Shown here in pieces: positions 1 through 7,604 of a stretch of DNA of 44,476 nt (position 1 is the stretch's first letter; the number at the start of each line of letters is the position of its first letter). This DNA comes from Pelagibacteraceae bacterium AG-422-C23 (GTDB taxonomy: Bacteria; Pseudomonadota; Alphaproteobacteria; Pelagibacterales; Pelagibacteraceae). The notes under the pieces are model-generated. The model had not been told where the DNA came from, made no database searches, and saw only the letters and a program-made list of their open reading frames with translations. The translations under genes and the position numbers were made by a program. The stretch lies in assembly GCA_003213695.1 (NCBI GenBank), contig QCMO01000004.1, positions 1 to 44,476 on the forward strand, written 5' to 3'.

Positions 1-1
1 A

Positions 2-313
2 GGAGGTTTAAAATTGGGGTGTTCTGGAATTATTACAGCTACTTGCAATGTGACTGCTGAGATGTCTAGAAAAGTTTATGATGATTTTAATTTAGGAAAA
101 GAACAATCATATAACGAAAAATTATGCAAAGTACGAAGTGTTTTTGATAATTATAATCTAATATCTGGATTACACACTTTTTATTCTCAAATAAGTGATG
201 ATTATAAAAATATTTTACCTCCACTAAGCTTACTAAATGAAGCAGATGAAAAAGAATTGTTAAATTCTCTTAAAAATTTAAATTTTAAAAAAAATTCACT
301 TATGGCGGCATAG
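2..313 (+). CDS. DapA-family (dihydrodipicolinate synthase/N-acetylneuraminate lyase) aldolase, 3' end only
   Basis: The reading frame is open to the left edge of the window, so only about the last 103 residues are present; the TTG at position 14 is not a credible start. The visible part matches the C-terminal third of DapA/NAL-family TIM-barrel lyases: a glycine-rich GCSGIITATCNV segment (family equivalent GCISVTANV), followed by helices ending the barrel. These enzymes form a Schiff base with pyruvate or a similar keto acid. The catalytic lysine and YxxG region are outside the window, so substrate (dihydrodipicolinate synthesis versus another keto-acid aldol reaction) cannot be decided. The stop codon is 1 nt before the cfa start, indicating cotranscription. 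Family assignment is fairly secure, function is not. Confidence 0.75.
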   Translation, partial: GGLKLGCSGIITATCNVTAEMSRKVYDDFNLGKEQSYNEKLCKVRSVFDNYNLISGLHTFYSQISDDYKNILPPLSLLNEADEKELLNSLKNLNFKKNSLMAA

Positions 314-314
314 A

Positions 315-1502
315 ATGCAATTAGCAAGATTTCTTAATAAAGTTTTTAAAAAAAAAGGTTTCATTTTAACTGATGCTAATTCAAAAAATTATATAATAGG
401 AAATCCAGGAGACAATCCTATTAAACTAAAAATTTTAAATAAAAGTTTGCATTATAAGCTTTTATTACATCCCGATCTATATTTTGGGGAAGCTTATACG
501 GATGGTGACATTACAATAGAGAATGGAACTCTAACTGAATTTTTAGACTTAGCACTCATGAATTTTGGAAGAGGAGATCTAAATTTTTTTAGTTACATGA
601 TTAATAGACTCAGAGGATCATATCGATATTTAACCAATTTTAATTTTATAAAAAAATCAAAAATGAATGTTTCTCATCACTATGATATCTCAGACAATCT
701 TTATGATTTATTTTTAGATCCAAAAAAACAATATTCATGTGCGTATTTCAAAAATGAGAATGATAGTCTTGAAGCTGCACAAAATAATAAGATTAAACAC
801 ATTATTAAAAAACTAAATATAAAACAGAATCAAAAAGTTTTAGATATTGGATGTGGTTGGGGATCATTGGCAATCGATATAGCTAAAAATGCAAAATGTG
901 AAGTTACAGGAATTACATTGTCAGAAAATCAATTTAATTACTGCAAAAAAAAAGTGAAAGAGATGAATTTAGAAAATCAAGTCAAATTTAAACTAATGGA
1001 TTATAGGGAACTAAACGAAAAATTTGATAGAATTGTAAGTGTTGGAATGTTTGAGCATGTAGGAAGAAAATTTTATAAAAAATTTTTTAATCAAGTGGAA
1101 AACTTACTTACAGAAGATGGAATTGCACTAATACACACAATTGGCTCAGTAAACCCTCCTAGGGACCCCCATCCATGGATTACTAAATATATTTTTCCTG
1201 GAGGCTATACCCCAAGTTTAAGTGAAGTAACAACACCCATTGAAAAAGCAGGATTAATTGTGACTGATATTGAGGTTTTGAGACTTCATTACTCACACAC
1301 ACTTAGACATTGGAAAGAGAATTGTATTAAAAATAAACAAAAAATAATTGAAATGTTTGACGAAAAATTTTTTAGAATGTGGGAATTTTATTTAGCAGGA
1401 TGTGAAATGGCATTCAAGTGGGGAGATCAAGTTGTATATCAATTTCAGCTTACAAAAAATTATACATCTACTCCAGTGACTAGAGACTATATTTATCAAT
1501 AA
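315..1502 (+). CDS. cfa: Cyclopropane-fatty-acyl-phospholipid synthase (SAM-dependent)
   Basis: The product, 395 aa, should methylenate unsaturated acyl chains in membrane phospholipids with S-adenosylmethionine. An N-terminal lipid-binding domain (about 1-110) precedes the Rossmann methyltransferase domain. Visible motifs are HHYD at 121-124, the QYSCAYF segment with C142 (equivalent of the active-site Cys of E. coli Cfa), the SAM loop VLDIGCGWG at 175-183, VGMFEHVG, and the C-terminal FPGGYTPS and HYSHTLRHW segments, all characteristic of the CFA/mycolic acid synthase family. Length matches E. coli Cfa (382 aa). It follows the DapA-like gene with 1 nt between stop and ATG. A related SAM-dependent fatty-acid methylase is possible but less likely. 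Confidence 0.92.
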   Translation: MQLARFLNKVFKKKGFILTDANSKNYIIGNPGDNPIKLKILNKSLHYKLLLHPDLYFGEAYTDGDITIENGTLTEFLDLALMNFGRGDLNFFSYMINRLRGSYRYLTNFNFIKKSKMNVSHHYDISDNLYDLFLDPKKQYSCAYFKNENDSLEAAQNNKIKHIIKKLNIKQNQKVLDIGCGWGSLAIDIAKNAKCEVTGITLSENQFNYCKKKVKEMNLENQVKFKLMDYRELNEKFDRIVSVGMFEHVGRKFYKKFFNQVENLLTEDGIALIHTIGSVNPPRDPHPWITKYIFPGGYTPSLSEVTTPIEKAGLIVTDIEVLRLHYSHTLRHWKENCIKNKQKIIEMFDEKFFRMWEFYLAGCEMAFKWGDQVVYQFQLTKNYTSTPVTRDYIYQ

Positions 1503-1531
1503 ATAATTGATAGAATTACCTTCTTTTTAAA

Positions 1532-2728
1532 ATGAAAAAAAAACAAAAAAAATCAAAAAAGAGTAAGAATATTTCTAAAAAAAGATTATCTAAAAATTTA
1601 CAGTCAAAAAAGAATAAAAAAATTTTAAAAAAAAGAAAAAAAAGATTTAGTAAAAAAAATAAGATTATTCAAAAAAAAAGATTAAAAAATAAAAAAAAAA
1701 TTTATTTTAAAAAATCCAGCAAAAGTCAAAATGAGAGTTTAACTCTAAAATTGGTTAAATTACAGCTTTCTTTGAAACCACAATTTAATTTTAAAATTAA
1801 TTTTAGTTTTGAAAAGTATATACAAGGATTCTTTGACAAAATATCTGAAACAATTTCAAACTATAAAATTCTTAAAGATGATGAAAAAAGAAGGATAAAA
1901 ATAGAAAAAATTGAAAATGAAAGAAAAGAAAAAATAGAAATAGAAAAAAAGAAAAAATTAGAAGAATTACTTAAACTTAAGTTAAAAGAAAAAGCTTTAA
2001 AAGATGAAGCTAGGCTTGAAAAACAAAGAACTAAAGACATAAAATTATTTTTAAGAAAAGAGCAAGCTCTTATAAGAATTGAACAAGCAGAGAAGCAAAA
2101 ACAATTTTTAAATCAAATAAAGTTAGATAGACAAATAGAAAAATTTAGAATTCGAGAAGTAAAAGAGCTGGAAAGACTTGAAAAAATTTCTTTAAGAGAA
2201 CAAAGAGAGGATTATGAAGGTCTTCAAGAAAGAATAGATAAGCTTAAAGAAAAATATCGAATTATAAGAGATCAAAAAATTAGGGAAAGAGTTGAAGCTC
2301 TAGGGGTAAAACTTGAAGGAGATGAAGACAGAGAAACTTTGCTTTCTAAAGAGAAGGAATATACGTTAGCAAGACAAAAGATTGAGTTTGCTCTAGAAAG
2401 TTTTTATAGAAGTGCAAGTAGTTTAGTTTTTCAACTTAATAAAAGACACATCACAAGAAACATGTCAATATTTAGATGCATTGATAGAAGATTCGAAACA
2501 GGAGAAATATTTATTAAATGGGATGAAACAGAGGATGAAAAATGGCTTTTACTGATCTACATAAAAAATAATTCACCCGATGAAGGAATTGTTATCGAAG
2601 ATAAAACAAATCCAGAAAAAAATATTTCTCATGAATTTAGAAGTGTAGATATTTTTAAAGCATCAGATACAATGGTAGACTCTTTAACACAACTTATTGC
2701 AAGAATAAGAGAAAAAAATGTTAATTAA
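1532..2728 (+). CDS. Lysine-rich coiled-coil protein of unknown function
   Basis: I do not recognise this 398-aa protein. Three parts are visible: residues 1 to about 70 are almost entirely Lys, Arg, Ser and Asn; residues about 105-265 are a charged Glu/Lys/Arg/Leu helix likely to form a long coiled coil; residues about 270-398 have balanced composition with Trp, Cys and alternating hydrophobics (for example FIKWDETEDEKWLLLIYI) and look like a folded alpha/beta domain. No signal peptide or membrane segment is seen. The ATG at 1532 lies in an A-rich tract, so a later start is possible, although the basic tail would then be shortened. It is followed 30 nt later by a small membrane protein that may be a partner. 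Binding of RNA, DNA or acidic membrane surface by the tail is inference. Confidence 0.75.
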   Translation: MKKKQKKSKKSKNISKKRLSKNLQSKKNKKILKKRKKRFSKKNKIIQKKRLKNKKKIYFKKSSKSQNESLTLKLVKLQLSLKPQFNFKINFSFEKYIQGFFDKISETISNYKILKDDEKRRIKIEKIENERKEKIEIEKKKKLEELLKLKLKEKALKDEARLEKQRTKDIKLFLRKEQALIRIEQAEKQKQFLNQIKLDRQIEKFRIREVKELERLEKISLREQREDYEGLQERIDKLKEKYRIIRDQKIRERVEALGVKLEGDEDRETLLSKEKEYTLARQKIEFALESFYRSASSLVFQLNKRHITRNMSIFRCIDRRFETGEIFIKWDETEDEKWLLLIYIKNNSPDEGIVIEDKTNPEKNISHEFRSVDIFKASDTMVDSLTQLIARIREKNVN

Positions 2729-2758
2729 AATTTTTTTATAATAAAGTATTATTAAAAA

Positions 2759-3052
2759 ATGATTTTAGGAACTGCTTTTCTTATACTTCTTTATTTGATC
2801 TTAAGATATATCCTTGCTTGGATTACATACTACAATAATCTTGACTCTAGACTTGGAGATAGTACCTGGCGGTTTACATATGATTATCCAGTAATAGGCG
2901 AACGAGATATTTCTGACTTAGATGATAAAGATTTTGTAAGGTTAAGAAGAAAAAAAAATAAAATTATTTTATTAATGTATTCTATTGTTCTCATAATGTT
3001 TGTAGCTTCAATGTCTGTGTTGAGTAAGTTTTTATTATTTTTTTTTAGTTAA
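2759..3052 (+). CDS. Small membrane protein with two transmembrane helices, unknown function
   Basis: A 97-aa protein of no family I recognise. Residues about 2-22 are a hydrophobic helix, 23-66 a polar loop with several Asp/Arg residues (including GERDISDLDDKDF and the basic RLRRKKNK just before the next helix), and 68-96 a second hydrophobic helix. The positive cluster before helix 2 suggests that the loop faces the cytoplasm. It lies 30 nt downstream of the lysine-rich coiled-coil gene on the same strand, so the two are probably cotranscribed. Its TAA stop is within TTAA at 3049-3052, shared with the stop of the convergent gene. Confidence 0.7.
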   Translation: MILGTAFLILLYLILRYILAWITYYNNLDSRLGDSTWRFTYDYPVIGERDISDLDDKDFVRLRRKKNKIILLMYSIVLIMFVASMSVLSKFLLFFFS

Positions 3053-3396
3053 TTCTTCAACTGTTTCTTATTTTTAAGATATAGAAAAAAAGCAACTATT
3101 TCATAAATTATTGAAAATATATTGAAGATAATTGGTAATTTAAAAAAATTATAAAGGAATCTATATTTTGGCATTCTCTTCCATAGCAAGAGAAATGCCT
3201 CAGCCCCTTCAAAAACTTTTTCATTATCTTTGACGTGAAGCCTGCGAAGAAGCTCTTTGTCACTTTTTAAAGTTTCTTTTTCAGCTGATATATTATTTGT
3301 AATGTCTACCCAGTCAATTTCCTGAATTTTTTGTTTTTTATATATATCAATTTCAGCCTTACAAATTTTGCATGAATTATTAAAGTAAACTTTCAT
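3049..3396 (-). CDS. DCC family protein (DUF393), thioredoxin-like
   Basis: The 115-aa product begins MKVYFNNSCKICKAEI, giving a CxxC pair at residues 9 and 12 directly after the first beta strand, the diagnostic N-terminus of the DUF393 'DCC' family of predicted thiol-disulfide oxidoreductases. The family's usual D-C-x-x-C is here N/S-C-K-I-C. The middle contains the expected EGAEAFLLLWKRMP segment (family: G..A...l...l) and the C-terminus is hydrophobic with a basic tail. Biochemical activity of the family is poorly established. The gene is monocistronic and converges on the membrane-protein gene with a 4-nt overlap of stop codons. Confidence 0.82.
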   Translation of the reverse strand: MKVYFNNSCKICKAEIDIYKKQKIQEIDWVDITNNISAEKETLKSDKELLRRLHVKDNEKVFEGAEAFLLLWKRMPKYRFLYNFFKLPIIFNIFSIIYEIVAFFLYLKNKKQLKN

Positions 3397-3452
3397 AATA
3401 ATTAACTAATTACTAATTAATCAAATATATGTACATGCGTAAAATACTCTAG

Positions 3453-3480
3453 TTGAAAATTATATTAAACGAACTATGTA
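3453..3480 (+). promoter_or_regulatory. Possible sigma-70-type promoter upstream of tldD
   Basis: TTGAAA (3453-3458) and TATGTA (3475-3480) are separated by 16 nt and lie just upstream of the tldD ATG at 3490, in one of the few intergenic regions (3397-3489). In such AT-rich DNA this match could arise by chance, and the start codon would be only 9 nt beyond the -10 element, giving a very short or absent leader. Confidence 0.3.
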
Positions 3481-3489
3481 TTATCGGTC

Positions 3490-4902
3490 ATGAGCAATTT
3501 CTTTGAAAAATCAGACTTATCTAGAAATGAGGCTGAAAACATAATTTCTGACACCTTACAAAATTGTGATGATGGAGAATTATATTTGGAAAATTCAAAA
3601 TCAGAGTCGATTTTATTGGATGATAATAAAATTAAGAATTCTAGTTATAGTTCTGATCTAGGTTTTGGATTAAGAGCTATTTCAGATGAAATAGTTGCGT
3701 ATTCTCATTCAAATGAAATATCAAAAAATTCTCTCAAACAATCCTCTGAAAATTTAAGGGAAACTTTAAAGTCTGCAAAAGGTACTTATAACCACTCTAT
3801 ACCTAAATCTAATAAGAAATATTACGAAAATATAAATCCAATTGAACAAAAATCTCTCAATGAAAAGATAGAAATTTTAAATAAAGTTAATAATTATTTA
3901 AGATCAACTGATAGCAATGTTAAACAAGTAACAGCTAATTTTCTTGGGGAGCAAAAGTCTTTAGAGATAATTAGATCTGGAGGTGAAACATTAACAGATG
4001 TACGTCCTCTAATTAGATTTAATGTATCGGTAATGCTTGAAAAAAATGGAAGAAAAGAAACAGGCGTATATGGTGTTGGAGGTAGGCAGTCATATGACAA
4101 CTATCTGAAGGAAGATAACTGGAAAAATGTTTGTGATGAAGCTTTAAGAATAGCCTCAGTAAATTTAGAGAGTAAACCAGCTCCAGCAGGAGAAATGAAA
4201 GTCGTATTAGGACCAGGTTGGCCTGCAATATTAATTCACGAGGCAGTTGGACACGGTTTAGAGGGTGATTTTAACAGAAAAAAAACTTCTGCATTTCATA
4301 ATCTTATGGGTCAAAAAGTTGCTAGTGAAGGTGTTACTATTGTCGATGATGGAACGATTGACAATAGAAGGGGTAGTTTAACAATTGATGATGAGGGAAC
4401 CCCAACAGAAAAAACAGTATTAATAGAAAATGGAATTTTAAAAAATTTCATGCAAGATAGACATAACGCTCGCTTAATGAAAACTAAATCTACCGGTAGT
4501 GGTCGAAGAGAAAATTATAGACATATAGTTCTGCCAAGAATGAGAAATACTATGATGTTAAATGGTAAGCACACTCAGGAAGAAATGATTAAATCTGTAG
4601 ATAAAGGTATTTTTGCGGTTAGTTTTGGTGGTGGACAAGTAGATATTACCTCAGGAAAATTTGTATTTAATTGTACTGAGGCATATGAGATAATTAATGG
4701 TAAAATTGGATCACCAATTAAGGGTGCTACTCTGATCGGGGATGGACCATCAATTTTAAAAGAGGTTTCAATGGTTGGAAATGACATGATGTTAGATCCT
4801 GGGATCGGTACTTGTGGTAAAGCTGGTCAAGGTGTTCCCGTAGGCGTTGCTCAGCCTTCAATTTTAATAAACAAGATGACTGTTGGTGGTACAAAACTTT
4901 AG
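3490..4902 (+). CDS. tldD: Metalloprotease TldD
   Basis: The 470-aa product is the catalytic subunit of the TldD/TldE heterodimeric peptidase, which threads and degrades unfolded or linear peptides in the cytosol and in some bacteria trims peptide natural products. The zinc site HEAVGHGLEGD is present, with H250, E251 and H255 forming HExxxH; the third ligand Cys is expected in the GTCGKAGQ segment near residue 440. Length fits the family (about 480 aa). The gene is directly followed by its partner tldE: the TAG stop and the next ATG are adjacent without any spacer. No obvious precursor-peptide gene is nearby, so a housekeeping role is more likely than natural-product maturation. Confidence 0.94.
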   Translation: MSNFFEKSDLSRNEAENIISDTLQNCDDGELYLENSKSESILLDDNKIKNSSYSSDLGFGLRAISDEIVAYSHSNEISKNSLKQSSENLRETLKSAKGTYNHSIPKSNKKYYENINPIEQKSLNEKIEILNKVNNYLRSTDSNVKQVTANFLGEQKSLEIIRSGGETLTDVRPLIRFNVSVMLEKNGRKETGVYGVGGRQSYDNYLKEDNWKNVCDEALRIASVNLESKPAPAGEMKVVLGPGWPAILIHEAVGHGLEGDFNRKKTSAFHNLMGQKVASEGVTIVDDGTIDNRRGSLTIDDEGTPTEKTVLIENGILKNFMQDRHNARLMKTKSTGSGRRENYRHIVLPRMRNTMMLNGKHTQEEMIKSVDKGIFAVSFGGGQVDITSGKFVFNCTEAYEIINGKIGSPIKGATLIGDGPSILKEVSMVGNDMMLDPGIGTCGKAGQGVPVGVAQPSILINKMTVGGTKL

Positions 4903-6219
4903 ATGATCAAAGATCAAGAATATTTGGAACGAAAATCCTCTTTTTGTTTGGATTTGGCAAAAAAACTTGGTGCTTCAGATGCAAGTGTTATTGTAAGTAA
5001 CTCAATTTCTGAAACAGTAAATTTTAGAAATCAAAAATTAGATGAATCTAATAGATCAGATAATTTAGCCATAGGCATTACAACTTATATAGGTAAAAAA
5101 AAATCCTCTATTTCTTCATCAAATCTACTTGATGATAACTTAAAAATCCTAATTAAAAAATGTGTAGAGACTACGAAAAATACACCGGAAGATGAATTCA
5201 ATTCTCTTCCTGATAAAGATTTATTGGCAAAAGAAACTAAAAGCTTAAATTTATATGATGATACTCATATCAAAAATGACATTAAGATTGAGTATTTAAC
5301 AAGATTAGAAGCTTCAGCTTCTAAAGAAAAAAAAATCATTAATACAGAGTCTAGTTTTACAGAAGATAAATCAAATTTTATTTTAGCTAACAGCGATGGT
5401 TTTTGCGAGGGTTATAAAACTTCATCATTTACGGCGTCAAGTGTAACTGTAGCAAAAGATGATATAAGTATGGAGAGAGATTATGAATATACAAGCAAGT
5501 GTCATCTACAGGATATTAGAGATGCAGAGGAATTAGGCAAAATATCGGCTGAGCAAACTATTAAAAAGTTAAGTCCAAAAAAAATAGGAAGTGATAAAAT
5601 TCCAATAATTTTTGATAAAAGAATTGCAAAAGGAATATTAAGTACTTTTGCTAGTGCAATATCATCTTCTGCTATTTCAAGAGGAACGTCATTTTTAAAA
5701 GATAAGATAAACCAAAAAATATTCTCGAATGATTTAAACATTTTTGACAAACCAGATATTTTAAAGGGTCTTGGGTCAAAAAGTTTTGATTCAGAGGGGG
5801 TAAAAACCGAAACACTTCAATTAGTAGAAGAGGGGGTTTTGAAAAATTATTTAATAGATACTTACAATGGCAAGAAATTAAATCTAAAATCAAACGGAAG
5901 ATGCGGCGGTACTAGTAACCTCTATTTTGATAATGGAAAAATTTCTTTGAAAAATCTACTCAATTCTAATTCAAAATGTCTTTATATAACTGAAACCATA
6001 GGACATGGAAGTAATATAGTAACAGGTGATTACTCTGTTGGTGCAACCGGATTTTTAATTGAGAATGGTGAATTTAAATTCCCAATTAATGAAATAACAA
6101 TAGCAGGAAATTTTAAAGATATGTTCAAGAACATTACTCTTGCTAATGATTTAGAATTTAAATATGCAACTAATTCTCCAACTATGATGATTGAGGGCAT
6201 GGTAGTTGCAGGCAAATAA
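4903..6219 (+). CDS. pmbA: TldE/PmbA, non-catalytic subunit of the TldD/TldE protease
   Basis: This 438-aa protein is a TldD paralogue without the HExxxH zinc motif, as expected for TldE (PmbA). Family features seen are the N-terminal region (SETVNFRNQKLDESNRSDN, equivalent to the E/V-rich strand of PmbA), the central SSSAISRGTSFLKDKINQKI segment, and the C-terminal GYSVGATGF-like GDYSVGATGFLIENGEF and EITIAGNFKDMF stretches. It begins immediately after the tldD stop, consistent with translational coupling and 1:1 assembly. It ends 6 nt before the convergent DUF6134-like gene, leaving no room for a terminator. Confidence 0.93.
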   Translation: MIKDQEYLERKSSFCLDLAKKLGASDASVIVSNSISETVNFRNQKLDESNRSDNLAIGITTYIGKKKSSISSSNLLDDNLKILIKKCVETTKNTPEDEFNSLPDKDLLAKETKSLNLYDDTHIKNDIKIEYLTRLEASASKEKKIINTESSFTEDKSNFILANSDGFCEGYKTSSFTASSVTVAKDDISMERDYEYTSKCHLQDIRDAEELGKISAEQTIKKLSPKKIGSDKIPIIFDKRIAKGILSTFASAISSSAISRGTSFLKDKINQKIFSNDLNIFDKPDILKGLGSKSFDSEGVKTETLQLVEEGVLKNYLIDTYNGKKLNLKSNGRCGGTSNLYFDNGKISLKNLLNSNSKCLYITETIGHGSNIVTGDYSVGATGFLIENGEFKFPINEITIAGNFKDMFKNITLANDLEFKYATNSPTMMIEGMVVAGK

Positions 6220-6225
6220 CAATAA

Positions 6226-6903
6226 TTACTCAAAATTTTTTAAACGATATTCCCAATTCCCCATCCTTGAATATGACACTCTTATTATTTGGGCAGTTTC
6301 TTTTTCAAACCATATATTAAAATCAAATCTTTTATCTTTTGGTAAAGTCATATCTTTAGATTTGAGTGTAAACCGATTAACATCATAAACTTTTCCGTAT
6401 TGTTCAATTTTTTCTTTACCAACAAAAGTAACAACCTGTTTTTTTATACTTCCTGAAATTGGACTAATTTGGCTGTCAGTTTGTAAAATTTTATGACTCC
6501 ACCAATTTCCTATAATATTATTATTTGATGCCTCTCCCAAATAGGAAGAACCTTTAATGTCAAATTTATTTTTATTTTCATCAAAAACTAAATTAACAAA
6601 TTTTTCTTTATCATTTTGTAAAGTTTTAGAGTTATAAGAAATTAATTGATCATTTATATATTTTTCTTCGCCATATCCTTCAACCTGAAAAATAGTAGCT
6701 CCTAAAATTTTAACTGAAAACTTTATTTGATTAGTTACAATTGTTTCTTCACCTTTTCTTGTAAAAAAATAATAATTATAACCTATTAATTCTCCATTTC
6801 TAAAAATTTCCATTTCGATTTTATTGTATTTTTTATAATGATCCATATGAGCAAGAACATTTGAAGATAATAATACAACAATTACGATAAAAATTTTTTT
6901 CAT
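6226..6903 (-). CDS. Exported DUF6134-like protein of unknown function
   Basis: The 225-aa product starts with a clear Sec signal peptide (basic MKK, hydrophobic IFIVIVVLLSS, cleavage probably after VLA at about residue 18). The mature part is rich in beta strands with repeated short segments ending in aromatic residues, including GNWWSHKIL and FNIWFEKETAQIIRVSYS, resembling periplasmic proteins annotated as DUF6134 in proteobacteria. I infer a periplasmic or outer-membrane-facing beta protein; no catalytic motif is evident. It is transcribed alone, divergent from the YczE-like gene across 53 nt. Confidence 0.65.
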   Translation of the reverse strand: MKKIFIVIVVLLSSNVLAHMDHYKKYNKIEMEIFRNGELIGYNYYFFTRKGEETIVTNQIKFSVKILGATIFQVEGYGEEKYINDQLISYNSKTLQNDKEKFVNLVFDENKNKFDIKGSSYLGEASNNNIIGNWWSHKILQTDSQISPISGSIKKQVVTFVGKEKIEQYGKVYDVNRFTLKSKDMTLPKDKRFDFNIWFEKETAQIIRVSYSRMGNWEYRLKNFE

Positions 6904-6956
6904 TAAAAGATTACAATAATAGACTTTTCTTATAATAGAAGTAGTTTATCAAAAAA

Positions 6957-7604
6957 ATGTTTTTAAAAATTAAGAAAATACCAAAAGTTAATTGGACATC
7001 AAATAAACCGTACAACCTCAAACCAAAGTTTTCAACATTCTTTTTTTTATGTTTCGGACTTATGTTGTTTGGACTGGGGGAAGGATTGTTAATTGTTTCT
7101 TTTACAGGTGCATCTCCTTGGAGTGTTTTAGCTCAAGGTATTTCACTTAAAGTAAATTTAACCATTGGTACAATTACTTTATTAATCAGTATTGCAGTAT
7201 TAATTTTGTGGATACCCTTAGGTCAAAAGCCTGGAATGGGAACAATATTTAATGCATTAATAATTGCATTGATGATAGATCTTTGTATTAAATTTGTTCC
7301 AACTCCATCTAATTATATTAGTCAATTAATTTTAGCAGTCATATCAGTAATTACAGTTGGTATTGGTGGAGGAATATATTTAGTTTCTAATCTAGGAGCA
7401 GGTCCAAGAGACGGATTGATGATTGGTTTACAAAAAGTAACAAATTTTCCCATAGCCGGTGTTAGAGCAACTTTAGAAATTTCAGTTGTAAGTATAGGAT
7501 GGTATTTGGGTGGAACCGTTGGAGTAGGAACTTTATTATTTGCTTTCGGAATAGGCCCTTGCGTGGCCTTAGGACTTTATTTAGTTGATAAAATTTTTGA
7601 TTAA
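6957..7604 (+). CDS. YczE/YitT-like integral membrane protein
   Basis: The 215-aa protein has about five hydrophobic segments (near 28-50, 68-88, 95-112, 121-145 and 170-212). Its glycine-rich conserved patches, LGEGLLIVSFTGASPWSVL, GMGTIFNALIIALMIDL and LGAGPRDGLMIGL, match the YczE family of membrane proteins found in Bacillus and many proteobacteria. Function of the family is not established; transport has been proposed. It is monocistronic and converges on typA, with both TAA stops in the TTAA at 7601-7604. The N-terminal 25 residues are basic and probably cytoplasmic. Confidence 0.75.
   Translation: MFLKIKKIPKVNWTSNKPYNLKPKFSTFFFLCFGLMLFGLGEGLLIVSFTGASPWSVLAQGISLKVNLTIGTITLLISIAVLILWIPLGQKPGMGTIFNALIIALMIDLCIKFVPTPSNYISQLILAVISVITVGIGGGIYLVSNLGAGPRDGLMIGLQKVTNFPIAGVRATLEISVVSIGWYLGGTVGVGTLLFAFGIGPCVALGLYLVDKIFD

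Noticed and set aside
1532..2728. Lysine-rich frame considered spurious, caused by A-rich DNA
   Set aside because: The second half has balanced composition with Trp, Cys and amphipathic strands, and the frame stays open for 398 codons, so it is likely a real gene even if the start is unsure.
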